Positions 1 through 9,141 of a stretch of 64,000 nucleotides of DNA are shown one piece after another (the stretch's first letter is position 1; the number at the start of each line of letters is the position of its first letter). Below the pieces are notes generated by a model. The model did not search any database. It saw only the letters and a program-made list of their open reading frames with translations, and had not been told where the DNA came from. Origin of the DNA: Clostridia bacterium (lineage in GTDB: Bacteria; Bacillota; Clostridia; Christensenellales; UBA1242); contig CAAGAD010000005.1 of NCBI GenBank assembly GCA_900767715.1, positions 682,001-746,000 of the forward strand, written 5' to 3'. Made by a program: the position numbers and the translations under genes.

Positions 1-2093
1 AGTACGGCACCGACCTTGTGGAACTGGCGCGCAAAAACAAAATTGACCCAGTCATCGGTCGAGATAGCGAGATTCGTGACGCCATTATGATATTGTCACG
101 TAAAACCAAAAACAATCCAGTGCTCATCGGCGAAGCGGGCGTTGGTAAAACGGCAATTGTAGAAGGCTTGGCGCAAAGAATCGTCAACGGCGACGTGCCA
201 ACCAACCTAAAAGACCGTACAATTTTCTCGCTAGATATGGGTGCGCTCGTGTCGGGCGCAAAATATCGTGGCGAATTTGAAGAGCGACTCAAATCTGTTC
301 TTAACGAAGTCAAGAAGAGCAACGGCAAAATCATTCTCTTCATTGATGAGTTGCACACCATTGTTGGTGCGGGCAAAACCGATGGCGCGATGGACGCGGG
401 CAACCTTTTGAAGCCAATGCTTGCACGTGGCGAATTGCACTGCATAGGTGCAACTACCCTTAACGAGTATCACAAATACATTGAGAAAGACCCAGCGCTC
501 GAACGTCGTTTCCAAACCGTGCTCGTAAAAGAACCAACCGTTGCGGACACCATTGCCATTTTGCGTGGACTGAAAGAGCGTTATGAAGTCTATCACGGCG
601 TGAAAATCAGTGACAGCGCGCTCATCAATGCTGCCGTCTTGTCGAATAGATACATCACTGACAGATTTTTGCCAGACAAAGCGATTGACCTTGTAGATGA
701 AGCGTGCGCCATTGTCAAGACTGAGATTGATTCAATGCCAACCGAAATGGACGAAATTCGCCACAAGATGATTCAGTTGCAAATCGAAGAAACCGCTCTG
801 AAAAAGGAAACTGACGAACTCTCAAAAGCGCACTTAAACGACATTCAAAAAGAACTTGCCGAACTTAAAGACAAGTTTAATGAGATGAATGTTAAGTTGA
901 AAAAAGAAAAGGAAAACATCAACAACGTTCAACTCATAAAAGAGCAAATCGCACAGGTCAATGCTGAAATTGACCAAGCCCAACGCGAATACGACTTAAA
1001 CAAGGCTGCCGAACTAAAATACACCAAACTACTCGACCTACAAAAGCGCCTTGCCGAAGCCGAAAAACTCGTGGAAGGCGAAAAGAACGGCATTTTGCAG
1101 AGCAAAGTCACTGACGAAGAAATCCGTCAAGTCGTTTCTAAATGGACGGGCATTCCAGTCAATAGTTTGAAAGAAAGCGAGCGTGAAAAGGTTTTGCGCT
1201 TGCCAGAGATTTTGCACAAGCGAGTTGTCGGTCAGGACGAAGCCGTGCAAAAGGTGGCTGACGCCATTTTGCGTTCACGCGCGGGCATTCAAGACCCAAA
1301 TCGTCCGCTCGGTTCTTTCCTATTCCTAGGGCCAACCGGTGTGGGCAAAACGGAACTTTCCAAGGCATTGAGCCAAGCACTTTTCGACGACGAGAAAAAC
1401 ATCATTCGTATCGATATGAGTGAGTATATGGAAAAGTTCTCCGTATCGCGTCTTATTGGCGCGCCTCCTGGCTATGTGGGCTATGAAGAAGGCGGTCAAC
1501 TCACCGAAGCAGTGCGCAGAAAACCTTATTCGGTAGTGCTTTTCGATGAAATTGAAAAGGCTCACCCGGACGTGTTCAACATTCTTTTGCAAATTTTGGA
1601 CGACGGCAGAATCACTGACTCGTTGGGCAAGACGGTTGACTTCAAAAATACAATTATTATTCTAACCAGCAACTTGGGCGCTGACCTAATTTTGAAATCT
1701 ATTGAAGACAACCACAAAATTACAGAGCAGACCCGCGAAGATGTTAAGGCGGTTTTGAAATCTCACTTTAGACCAGAGTTTTTGAATAGATTGGACGAAA
1801 TTATTTTGTTCCAACCATTGCAAAAAGACCAAATCTCAAAGATTGTAGATTTGTTACTCGCCCGCTTGAACACGCGTTTGCAAGACAAACAAATCAACCT
1901 AGTTGTTACTGACAAGGCAAAAGAGTATATCATCAACAATGGCTACGACGAAGCCTATGGCGCGCGCCCATTGAAGAGATTTATTCAAGAAACGGTTGAA
2001 ACCGCTGTGGCAAGAAAAATCTTGTCCGATGAGTTGAAACCAAATTCCACCTTGACAATCGACGCCACCAACTCCGAACTTATAGTTAAATAA
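1..2093 (+). CDS. clpB: ATP-dependent chaperone ClpB (5' end off window)
   Basis: Hexameric AAA+ disaggregase that works with DnaK to rescue aggregated proteins in the cytosol. The reading frame is open to the left edge (codon 1 at base 3), so the N-domain and about 165 residues are missing. Numbering from the GTG at base 18: first Walker A GEAGVGKT at 38-45, Walker B FIDE at 108-111, a long coiled-coil middle domain at about 245-370, and second Walker A GPTGVGKT at 438-445 followed by LFDEIEKAHPD and the C-terminal GARPLKR helix. The long middle domain separates ClpB from ClpC, whose insert is much shorter. A terminator follows the stop directly, so it is the last gene of its transcript. The internal GTG is not the real start. 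Confidence 0.96.
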   Translation, partial: YGTDLVELARKNKIDPVIGRDSEIRDAIMILSRKTKNNPVLIGEAGVGKTAIVEGLAQRIVNGDVPTNLKDRTIFSLDMGALVSGAKYRGEFEERLKSVLNEVKKSNGKIILFIDELHTIVGAGKTDGAMDAGNLLKPMLARGELHCIGATTLNEYHKYIEKDPALERRFQTVLVKEPTVADTIAILRGLKERYEVYHGVKISDSALINAAVLSNRYITDRFLPDKAIDLVDEACAIVKTEIDSMPTEMDEIRHKMIQLQIEETALKKETDELSKAHLNDIQKELAELKDKFNEMNVKLKKEKENINNVQLIKEQIAQVNAEIDQAQREYDLNKAAELKYTKLLDLQKRLAEAEKLVEGEKNGILQSKVTDEEIRQVVSKWTGIPVNSLKESEREKVLRLPEILHKRVVGQDEAVQKVADAILRSRAGIQDPNRPLGSFLFLGPTGVGKTELSKALSQALFDDEKNIIRIDMSEYMEKFSVSRLIGAPPGYVGYEEGGQLTEAVRRKPYSVVLFDEIEKAHPDVFNILLQILDDGRITDSLGKTVDFKNTIIILTSNLGADLILKSIEDNHKITEQTREDVKAVLKSHFRPEFLNRLDEIILFQPLQKDQISKIVDLLLARLNTRLQDKQINLVVTDKAKEYIINNGYDEAYGARPLKRFIQETVETAVARKILSDELKPNSTLTIDATNSELIVK

Positions 2094-2094
2094 C

Positions 2095-2126
2095 CAAAAA
2101 ACACTGGACTATTCCAGTGTTTTTTT
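2095..2126. terminator. Bidirectional terminator after clpB
   Basis: Perfect 8-bp stem ACACTGGA/TCCAGTGT with loop CTAT (2101-2120), preceded by six A and followed by six T, so it can act on either strand. Confidence 0.85.
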
Positions 2127-2266
2127 ATCTTAATTTCTGGTTCGTTATAGTTAAAAAGCAAATTCTCCAACTCATCAAATGACGCCATAAGTGTGAGTTT
2201 TACGAGTTTCATCGCTATTACTTTTTTAGGCTTCAAGGAATTACATAACTCTCAAACCAAAATAAG

Positions 2267-3583
2267 TCAAGAAACGTCATCTTGCACGTTCAAACTTGAG
2301 GCGAGCAGACCGATAAATACAATGTAGTAAACAAAGGTGTATGGCAATGTGACACCAAATAGGGACGAAACAAAGTAACCGACGCACGCGAAGAATATGC
2401 CGAAAGTTTGGTAATTCATTGTCCTAAACTTGCGCGCGAATGCAACGCACAAGCAAACCAGCGCACTAATGTAAAACAACAAGGAAGGCACGCCCATTGT
2501 CGAAGCAAATTGCAGAAGTTCGTTGTGAGGTCGAGAGGACGCCAAATTGGGATTGACAACCGTTTGACAGTTAATACCTATTCCAAACAATGGGTGGGCG
2601 CAAATATTTTTAAAACATTCATACCACAGCCCCCAGCGTCCTGTGCCTGCGGTTGCCAGCCCGCTATCGCCAGCATTTCCGGTAAAAATGTATTTGAACA
2701 CTCTCACCACGTCATGCAAAAATTCGTTATAGTTCTGCAAAATCGTCGGTGCGTCTTTTATGCACGTAACTTGCACCAGATATCCAAGTGCGTTTGTGGC
2801 CAAGAAAATTCCAAGCGCAAGCAAAAGCATTTTCCAAATAGATTTGTCTTTTATAAGCCCCAAAATGACAAACAAAATGAGTGTCACGAGCACCGACAAT
2901 TCTCCACCAAAACTGTTATTTAAACACAAAGTAAAATTGCACAATGTGAACGATATTATAGAGACAATTTTGTTTATTTTGTCTTTCGCAAAGCACATAA
3001 AGACCGCACTCAATGGAATCACCATTGCGAAGAAATACGCTTGATGATTTGGATTGCTCCAAGGGTTAGCAAAGTTCCAGTCGAACGCCTTTTCGCCAAA
3101 CTGAAAGGTCGCAAAATCTAGCAAACCAAATACGCAGACCGCGATGGCAAAGATTTGGAATGCAAAAAGCAACTTATTCTTAAATCCTTGACTTCTAATA
3201 TTGAACGCGCCCACGAAAATTAGTGCATAGGCGAAATACATACACAAACCTTCGCCCCGCTCTGCGTAATCAAACAAGGCTAGTTTCTTGTCTGTGGCAA
3301 AAAATGTTGAAATAACTGCCCACACCAGAAACAGCCCGAGAAAAATTAGTGCAAGTTTTATAGGCTGGTCAATTTTTCTCTTGTACGCACCTGCTTCGGC
3401 GTAGTTAAATCTCATCAGCACAATGATGAATGAGATGAGCGCAAAAATGTAGTAAACAAACGCCGTGCTGGCGTTGAATTTGAAAATCACTGCAATGAAG
3501 TTGATTGCAGGGAACAGCATCAATATGAGAATATTTAAAAAATGTAAATATTCTTCGTTAAACTTTCTTTTTCCAGTTTCCAT
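2267..3583 (-). CDS. O-antigen ligase / Wzy-like polytopic membrane protein
   Basis: A 438-residue integral membrane protein with about ten hydrophobic helices. The C-terminal part has the Wzy_C/O-antigen-ligase signature: GTGR then W, an extracytoplasmic loop ending in RPHNELLQFAS, then further helices. The family joins or polymerises lipid-linked glycans on the outer face of the membrane; the substrate here is unknown. I chose the ATG at 3583 (METGKR) over 3589 because a good promoter ends 9 nt before it, so the transcript would have almost no leader; no Shine-Dalgarno is visible. It stands alone, between clpB and a small-gene cluster. It could also be a teichuronic or exopolysaccharide polymerase. 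Confidence 0.75.
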   Translation of the reverse strand: METGKRKFNEEYLHFLNILILMLFPAINFIAVIFKFNASTAFVYYIFALISFIIVLMRFNYAEAGAYKRKIDQPIKLALIFLGLFLVWAVISTFFATDKKLALFDYAERGEGLCMYFAYALIFVGAFNIRSQGFKNKLLFAFQIFAIAVCVFGLLDFATFQFGEKAFDWNFANPWSNPNHQAYFFAMVIPLSAVFMCFAKDKINKIVSIISFTLCNFTLCLNNSFGGELSVLVTLILFVILGLIKDKSIWKMLLLALGIFLATNALGYLVQVTCIKDAPTILQNYNEFLHDVVRVFKYIFTGNAGDSGLATAGTGRWGLWYECFKNICAHPLFGIGINCQTVVNPNLASSRPHNELLQFASTMGVPSLLFYISALVCLCVAFARKFRTMNYQTFGIFFACVGYFVSSLFGVTLPYTFVYYIVFIGLLASSLNVQDDVS

Positions 3584-3592
3584 TACCATTCA

Positions 3593-3621
3593 ATTTTAAC
3601 AAACCGGCAAGGTAAAGTAAA
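3593..3621 (-). promoter_or_regulatory. Promoter of the O-antigen-ligase-like gene
   Basis: On the minus strand: -35 TTTACT (3616-3621), 17-bp spacer, -10 TAAAAT (3593-3598). The expected start is only 2-3 nt before the ATG at 3583. Confidence 0.55.
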
Positions 3622-3690
3622 GAAAAGCACGGGCATAATTAAACAAATCCACAAGAGAGGAACTTTTGTGGATATTTTATGTTTATTAAT

Positions 3691-3713
3691 AAAAAAAACA
3701 GCGCGTGGCTGTT
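3691..3713 (-). terminator. Terminator of the LURP-one-like gene
   Basis: Stem AACAGC/GCTGTT (3697-3713) with a CACGC loop and an eight-T tail on the minus strand, starting right at the stop codon of the gene ending at 3714. Confidence 0.75.
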
Positions 3714-4193
3714 TTATCTTTTAGTTGCGTTGTCGCGCACATTGTCAATGGCGATTATCAGTGCAACGACAAAGCCAGCATCTTCGGTATCGTTGATTTC
3801 CAGTTGGAAGTTGTCTGCCAGCGACGCGATGTTGGTTGTCACAGTGCCAATCTTCTCTCCGTTCTTGACAATTGAATACCCGCCCAGTGTCCAGCCGTCG
3901 AGCGAGATTTCGTCATCAAAGCCCACGACGTCATAGCCCGTCTTGAACCCACGATTTTTAACGCGACAAACTTTGTGTTTTTCGGCGTCCAAGATGAATG
4001 CCGAACGCGTCCAAAAATTCCAAAACTTGTTGCGCACTATGTATTGAAGATTGCCGTTAAGGTCGTAAATCTTTTTCGTGTGGCGCAGGCTAATCACCTT
4101 GCCTTTAACCTTGAACACATCGTTGCCGTTCTCGTCCTTGACACTAGAACCGCCACCCAAAGACCAAATCTTATTCTTGATAAATAGTTTCAT
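3714..4193 (-). CDS. LURP-one-related (tubby-like fold) family protein
   Basis: A 159-residue protein resembling the YxjI/LURP-one-related family: N-terminal MKLFIKNKIWSLGG, then repeated short beta strands of the type 'V.D..G...Y.VK', and a hydrophobic C-terminal helix (about 135-150). These proteins form a 12-stranded beta barrel around one helix; their molecular role in bacteria is not established. The start at 4193 is set by AAAGGAGAA just upstream; the longer frame to 4229 lacks a ribosome site. It is downstream of a two-gene membrane operon on the same strand and ends in its own terminator. Confidence 0.6.
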   Translation of the reverse strand: MKLFIKNKIWSLGGGSSVKDENGNDVFKVKGKVISLRHTKKIYDLNGNLQYIVRNKFWNFWTRSAFILDAEKHKVCRVKNRGFKTGYDVVGFDDEISLDGWTLGGYSIVKNGEKIGTVTTNIASLADNFQLEINDTEDAGFVVALIIAIDNVRDNATKR

Positions 4194-4286
4194 ACATTCT
4201 CCTTTAAACACATTTACTAACCAATTCACAAGTCGTCATCGACTATACAAATTCATACAGCCCGCCTAGACACAATATGTTGAAAA

Positions 4287-4793
4287 TTAATATTTAATAC
4301 ACAACAGCGCGATGAGAGTTATAATTAGCATCAACCAAGCGCACACGTGCGAAAACTTCAAAATTTTTTTTCTCTTCTTCGCTTGCAAATCCAAATTGAA
4401 AGCGTTGGATTCTTCTTCGACCATTGTCTCACCCAATATTTCAATAGCGCGTGCCTTGTCTTTGGTTTGGTTAATTTTCATTGTAACGTTATTCTCGCCG
4501 TCTGCTAGGTGCAACTTCGCACTGTAACTGATGACGAACAGATTTTTATCCGGCTTTGGATTAAGAATGCCGAAAAGCGAGAAAATGTAAAAGCACATTT
4601 GCACCAGCCACCAGCAAGGTCCGTTAAGTTCGAGCGCGTTCGTTACGCGCACTTGCACGACGTCTTTTTCGGTCGCGTAATTGATGACCGCCGACTCATT
4701 GCGGTTTCGCTTGTATGGCACAATTTCTCCGTCAATTTCAACGATAGGTTTAAGATTGTAACCGCCCTGCAATTTCAAATTCAAATTTCTCAT
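4287..4793 (-). CDS. Hypothetical protein with two membrane segments
   Basis: A 168-residue protein I do not recognise. Residues 1-55 are soluble with charged strands. A hydrophobic segment (CWWLVQMCFYIFSLFGIL, about 60-77) follows, then a soluble middle, and a C-terminal helix (about 148-165). The stop of the upstream gene overlaps this start as ATGA (4 bp), so the two are translationally coupled and likely act together. The N-terminal 'GGYNLKPIVEIDGEIVPYKR' hints at a small beta domain exposed to the cytosol. No function is proposed. Confidence 0.6.
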   Translation of the reverse strand: MRNLNLKLQGGYNLKPIVEIDGEIVPYKRNRNESAVINYATEKDVVQVRVTNALELNGPCWWLVQMCFYIFSLFGILNPKPDKNLFVISYSAKLHLADGENNVTMKINQTKDKARAIEILGETMVEEESNAFNLDLQAKKRKKILKFSHVCAWLMLIITLIALLCIKY

Positions 4794-5224
4794 TTATTCA
4801 ACCCCAAAATTAAATATAGTGCACCAAACACCACCGCCAGAACAATGCCCACGATAGCGAGCGTGATGCGAGTGCTAGATTTGGATTGCTTTTGGAAACA
4901 CAAAATGATAAGTGACGCCACACTCATTGCCAGCGTCACAGCCAGCACGTATGGAAACGCCTTATTACTTATCTCAATTACCTTGACCATAATGCTACTG
5001 CTGTCAACGAACAGCCAGCGCATAAGTTGTTTGTTCATCAAAAAGATTGTTCCCAGCGTACCCACCGTCAGCAACAGCCCAAAGGTGAACGTGAACAGAT
5101 AGAACACGAATGACGCCACCGAGCCCATCAATACCAGCGCCATAAGGCTGAGTCCCAAAATCGAGTAATTGGACAGAATGTCGCCAAGGTGTGACAAATA
5201 TATATTTTTGTATTTGACTTGCAT
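4790..5224 (-). CDS. Hypothetical four-helix membrane protein
   Basis: A 144-residue protein with four predicted helices (about 20-40, 42-65, 88-108, 120-140) and a short cytoplasmic N-terminus. The start at 5224 (MQVKYKN) is chosen because GAGGTGG lies 4 nt upstream; the ATG at 5236 would contain that site. It is the first gene of an operon with the protein ending at 4287 (ATGA overlap) and has a near-consensus sigma-A promoter. No family was recognised. Confidence 0.6.
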   Translation of the reverse strand: MQVKYKNIYLSHLGDILSNYSILGLSLMALVLMGSVASFVFYLFTFTFGLLLTVGTLGTIFLMNKQLMRWLFVDSSSIMVKVIEISNKAFPYVLAVTLAMSVASLIILCFQKQSKSSTRITLAIVGIVLAVVFGALYLILGLNK

Positions 5225-5250
5225 TTCCCACCTCATAACTTATTAATTTC

Positions 5251-5279
5251 ATTATACATAAAATAGTTCGCCTTGGCAA
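5251..5279 (-). promoter_or_regulatory. Sigma-A promoter of the 5224-4287 operon
   Basis: Minus strand: -35 TTGCCA (5274-5279), 17-bp spacer, -10 TATAAT (5251-5256). Confidence 0.8.
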
Positions 5280-5386
5280 CAAATTTACCACGTATCTAAT
5301 ACATAATGAAAAAAAATTTAAATGCGTGGAATAATTTTATTCATAAAAACACCCATTGTTATATATGCAATGTATTAAAAGCATAC

Positions 5387-5412
5387 AAAAAAGTGGCGCG
5401 TGCCACTTTTTT
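5387..5412. terminator. Hairpin upstream of the methyltransferase gene
   Basis: Six A, stem GTGGC/GCCAC around loop GCGT, six T. It follows no gene on either strand, and the identical hairpin is found at 5978-6003 behind the next gene. Confidence 0.6.
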
Positions 5413-5449
5413 ACTTTACAAATATTGAGTGTAAAATATAATTGAAAAT

Positions 5450-5965
5450 ATGGAAAGACAATTAAACCACCAAGAGTGCAAACAAAGACAAAAACAAATA
5501 ACTAACGCTTCAATAATCGTATTAGAAAATTTGGAGCATAGTGAAAATATCGGTAGTGCGTTTAGAATCGCAGACGCATTTAATTTTGCGGGCATGGTAA
5601 TTATATCGACCAACGACTTTAATATTGAGCGAATACTAAAAACTGCCCGTTCGTGCGAACGACACATTCCTTATTTAGTATTTAATAACGCGGAAACTGC
5701 ATTGAACTATTTAAACGAAAATGGGTTCACCAAAATTGCTCTTGAAATCACTAACAATAGTAAGCCGTTGCGTGAGATAAATTTTGCTAAACTTGGCAAA
5801 CTGGCATTGATTGTCGGCAATGAAAGGCGCGGGATTAGTAAAGAATTTCTAAGCCAATCTGACAAATCTGTGCACATTGATATGTATGGCAAGAATTCAT
5901 CAATGAATGTGGCGACTGCATTGGCGATTGCTTGCTACAAAATTACAGAAGATATTCTCACATAA
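5450..5965 (+). CDS. SpoU/TrmH-family RNA 2'-O-methyltransferase
   Basis: A 171-residue SPOUT methyltransferase that transfers a methyl group from S-adenosylmethionine to a ribose 2'-OH in tRNA or rRNA. All three family motifs are present: LENLEHSENIGSAFRIADAF (25-44), LIVGNERRG (120-128), and the knot motif around GKNSSMNVATALAIA (147-161). It lacks the extra N-terminal RNA-binding domain of RlmB, so it is closer in size to TrmL/TrmH; the exact target base cannot be told. The ribosome site is poor. Identical hairpins sit on both sides, so it appears to be a single-gene unit. Confidence 0.85.
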   Translation: MERQLNHQECKQRQKQITNASIIVLENLEHSENIGSAFRIADAFNFAGMVIISTNDFNIERILKTARSCERHIPYLVFNNAETALNYLNENGFTKIALEITNNSKPLREINFAKLGKLALIVGNERRGISKEFLSQSDKSVHIDMYGKNSSMNVATALAIACYKITEDILT

Positions 5966-5977
5966 TTTAGAAAAACT

Positions 5978-6003
5978 AAAAAAGTGGCGCGTGCCACTTT
6001 TTT
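5978..6003. terminator. Terminator between the methyltransferase gene and ileS
   Basis: Same hairpin as 5387-5412: A6, GTGGC-GCGT-GCCAC, T6. It serves the plus-strand methyltransferase gene and, read the other way, ileS, whose stop is at 6005. Confidence 0.85.
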
Positions 6004-6004
6004 G

Positions 6005-9000
6005 TTATTTAGATAGTTTGACGTGTATGATTTCGTCTTGGGTTTCGATATCGTTCTCGGCTTGTGGGTTTTCCAGTGTGCCAACCTTCTTGATGAGCGC
6101 TTCTGCCATAATCTTCGGCAAGAATTTATCGAGCATTTTTTGTGCCTTGTCACTCGATGTTGTGAATTCGGCAACAATTCTGTCTTCAATCATAAAGCCA
6201 GACTCTTTACGCATTACTTGCAAGCCACGAACGAACTCGCGGTACATACCTTCGAGTGTCAATTCTTCGTCAATTGTGGTGTCGAGTACGACCGTTTTGC
6301 CGTTTTCGGTGGCAACCACGAACTCACTCTTTGGTTTGAAGTTGAGCACGAACAAGTCTTTGTCTAGGTCTTTGAAGTCGCCGACCGACACTTTGCCGTT
6401 GTTGTACTCGCTTACCCATTCTGCCATTTCGGCGTCGGTGGCATTAGCGAGCAAGTTTTTCACCTTTTGAACGTCGCCTTTGAGCACTGCGCCCGCCTTC
6501 TTGAAGTCGATGGTTAGGAATGGAATGTTGAACTTGTGATTGTCTTTTTCAAATACGATTTCCTTGATGTTCAACTCTTCTTTAATCATTGACTCAAACT
6601 CGGTGCAAGCACGCAAAGTTTCGTCGTTCACAACGAGATACATAGTCTTCAAAGGTTGTTTCACCTTGATTTGATTTTCGTTGCGCAAGCGAGAAGCGAT
6701 TGTAATCACATCACGCGCGTTCTGGGTGTCGGCAAGCACGTTCTCGAACTTGACGTCCAGCATTGATGTTGGGAAGTCGGCAAGCATTACGCTCACTGGA
6801 CTATTCTTCTCCACTTCGCGCACCATATTCTGCCAGATGTGTTCGGTTAGGAATGGTGTGATTGGCGCCATCACGATACAAATATTCTTGATTGCGTTGT
6901 ACAAGCACCAGTAGGCAGTCATTTGGTCGTTATGGTTTTCGCTCTTCCAGAAGCGTTTACGATTGGTGCGAATGTAGAAGTTGGAAATGTCGTCAATGAG
7001 CGTTTCAAAATCTTTCACCACAAGGTAAGACTTGTAGTCTGCATAGTTGCGGTCACTGTCAGCGACGAACTTGTTGATAGATTCAATCAGCCATTTGTCC
7101 GCTTTGGTGAAGTCGCTAGTCTTTGGAGTAAATCCGGCGATGTCTGGGTTGTCGATTGAGGCGTAAGTGTTGAAGAAGGTGTATGTGTTCCAGAAACCGA
7201 GCAATTTGCGTCTTGCTTCGTCGGCAAGGTTGTAGCCGAAACGGACGTCCATAGTAGGATTAGCCCCGCCATACAAATAGCGGATTGTGTCTGCGCCCAC
7301 TTTGTCTGCCACCACGTCGGCGAGCAAACTATTGCCTCCGCTCTTGTGGAACTCGTTGCCGTTCTCGTCCTTGACGTATTGGTGAGTGACTACGCGCTTG
7401 TATGGTGCTTTGCCGGTGAGCACAACACTCATCACCAAAATTGAGAAGAACCACAAACGAACTTGTTCAATCATTTCGCAAACATAGTCGCTAGGGAAAT
7501 TGTTGTTGAAATATTCTCTATCTGTAAAATATTTTTTCGTGCTGAATGGGGTGATACCCGAGTCGAGCCAGCAGTCGCCGACGTCGGTAATACGGCTGAT
7601 TTCTGCCCCGCAATCACACTTAATTTTGATGTCATCAATCCAAGGGCGGTGTATGTTAGGCATTTTGTCCACAAGATGTGGGTCAACGGCGCGCTCTTTC
7701 AACTCTTCAAGACTGCCGATGACGTGCACCTTTTTGCACTCTGGGCAAACATAGAATGGCAAAGGCAAGCCATAGAAACGGCTACGGCTAATTGGCCAGT
7801 CGCCCATATTGTTGAGCCAGTCTTGCATACGCTTTTTGGCGTATTCTGGTTGGAAGGTCACGTCCTCGATTGCGTTCAAAAGCATTGGGCGGAGTTCATC
7901 GACCTTGATGTACCAACTATCTACCAATTTATATACAATGTCTGTTTTGCAACGCCAGCAGTGAGCGTAACTGTGCTTGTGTGGGTGTGCATACAAAAGT
8001 TTGTTGTCTGCTTTTAGGCGATTAACGACCAAATCTACAACCTCGGTCGTCTTTTTGCCAGCCAAGAAACCGCAATCGTCCAACAATACGCCATTGTCGT
8101 TGATTGGGCAGATTGCAGGCAAGCCAAGGCGCTGACCGAGTTCAAAGTCTTCTACGCCACAGCCCGGTGCGATGTGAACGACACAACTACCTTCGGTGGC
8201 GTCAACGTCTTCCCAAGCCACTACTTTGTGCGTGAAGTTTTGCTTTTCAAGTTCCGGGAAGCAGGTTTCGTATTCCAAACCTACCAGTTCGCTACCCTTA
8301 AATTCGTCAAGGATTTCTACCTTTTCTTTAAGTATTTTTAGGCTATCTTTGCCCAGCACGATGTTTTCGCCGTGGAAGTTGACCTTCACATAGTCAAGGT
8401 TAGGGTTGACGGCAAGTGCCACATTGGCTGTGAGCGTCCAAGGCGTTGTTGTCCAAGCCACCATTTTGAAGTCTTTGTCTTTAACTGGCAATTTAATGAA
8501 AAGCGCGGTGTGAGTCACATCGCTATAACTACCCACCATTTCGTGATCGCTAAGGCTTGTGCCACAGCGTGGGCACCAAACCATTGGCCTAAACTTCTTG
8601 ACTAGCCAACCGCGACGGTCGCACTCTTTCAAGAAGTACCAAATGCTAGTGATGTTTTCGTCCGTGTTGGTGAAATAACTGTGCTCCCAGTCCATCCATT
8701 GTCCCATACGGATTGATTGGTTAGTGATGATGTTGGCAAAGTGTTTAACTCTGTCCATACAAGCGTTGGTAAACTTGTCCAAGCCGTATTTCACGATTTC
8801 CGGTTTGCCGTTAAGTCCAAGCGACTTTTCGACTTCCACTTCGACCCAAAGTCCTTGCGCGTCAAAGCCGTTTTGATATTGACAACTCTCGCCTTTGAGC
8901 GCGTGGTATTTGATAGACACGTCCTTCAAGGTTCTGCCCCAAATGTGATGCACGCCGGCTGGGTTGTTGGCAGTCATTGGACCATCGAGAAAGCGGAAAC

Positions 9001-9118
9001 GCTTTTTGCTGTCACGGTTCTTATCTACAAGGCGGTCAAAACATTTTTCTTTGTTCCAAAATGAGAGCACATTGTGTTCCATTTCTATAAAATTGGGCAT
9101 TGCAACTTCTTTTTTCAT
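6005..9118 (-). CDS. ileS: Isoleucyl-tRNA synthetase
   Basis: Class I synthetase of 1037 residues that charges tRNA-Ile and edits valine. The HIGH box appears as HHIWGR (57-62) after FLDGPMTANNPAG. The KMSKS loop is replaced by FHKSGGN near residue 587, so the first K-M-S is not canonical. Zinc-type cysteines occur in WCPRCGTSLSDHE, VCPECKKVH and CDCGAE. The editing domain has WTTTPWTLTANVALAV, and the C-terminus is long. The overall form is the long type, not the mupirocin-sensitive short type of most Bacillota. The start at 9118 follows AAGGAG with 7-nt spacing. A T-box leader controls expression. Confidence 0.95.
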   Translation of the reverse strand: MKKEVAMPNFIEMEHNVLSFWNKEKCFDRLVDKNRDSKKRFRFLDGPMTANNPAGVHHIWGRTLKDVSIKYHALKGESCQYQNGFDAQGLWVEVEVEKSLGLNGKPEIVKYGLDKFTNACMDRVKHFANIITNQSIRMGQWMDWEHSYFTNTDENITSIWYFLKECDRRGWLVKKFRPMVWCPRCGTSLSDHEMVGSYSDVTHTALFIKLPVKDKDFKMVAWTTTPWTLTANVALAVNPNLDYVKVNFHGENIVLGKDSLKILKEKVEILDEFKGSELVGLEYETCFPELEKQNFTHKVVAWEDVDATEGSCVVHIAPGCGVEDFELGQRLGLPAICPINDNGVLLDDCGFLAGKKTTEVVDLVVNRLKADNKLLYAHPHKHSYAHCWRCKTDIVYKLVDSWYIKVDELRPMLLNAIEDVTFQPEYAKKRMQDWLNNMGDWPISRSRFYGLPLPFYVCPECKKVHVIGSLEELKERAVDPHLVDKMPNIHRPWIDDIKIKCDCGAEISRITDVGDCWLDSGITPFSTKKYFTDREYFNNNFPSDYVCEMIEQVRLWFFSILVMSVVLTGKAPYKRVVTHQYVKDENGNEFHKSGGNSLLADVVADKVGADTIRYLYGGANPTMDVRFGYNLADEARRKLLGFWNTYTFFNTYASIDNPDIAGFTPKTSDFTKADKWLIESINKFVADSDRNYADYKSYLVVKDFETLIDDISNFYIRTNRKRFWKSENHNDQMTAYWCLYNAIKNICIVMAPITPFLTEHIWQNMVREVEKNSPVSVMLADFPTSMLDVKFENVLADTQNARDVITIASRLRNENQIKVKQPLKTMYLVVNDETLRACTEFESMIKEELNIKEIVFEKDNHKFNIPFLTIDFKKAGAVLKGDVQKVKNLLANATDAEMAEWVSEYNNGKVSVGDFKDLDKDLFVLNFKPKSEFVVATENGKTVVLDTTIDEELTLEGMYREFVRGLQVMRKESGFMIEDRIVAEFTTSSDKAQKMLDKFLPKIMAEALIKKVGTLENPQAENDIETQDEIIHVKLSK

Positions 9119-9141
9119 TGTTTTCTCCTTATTTATTTAAT

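Noticed and set aside
1985..2236. 83-codon minus-strand frame over the clpB end
   Set aside because: It runs through the clpB terminator and antisense to clpB; no ribosome site and no family.
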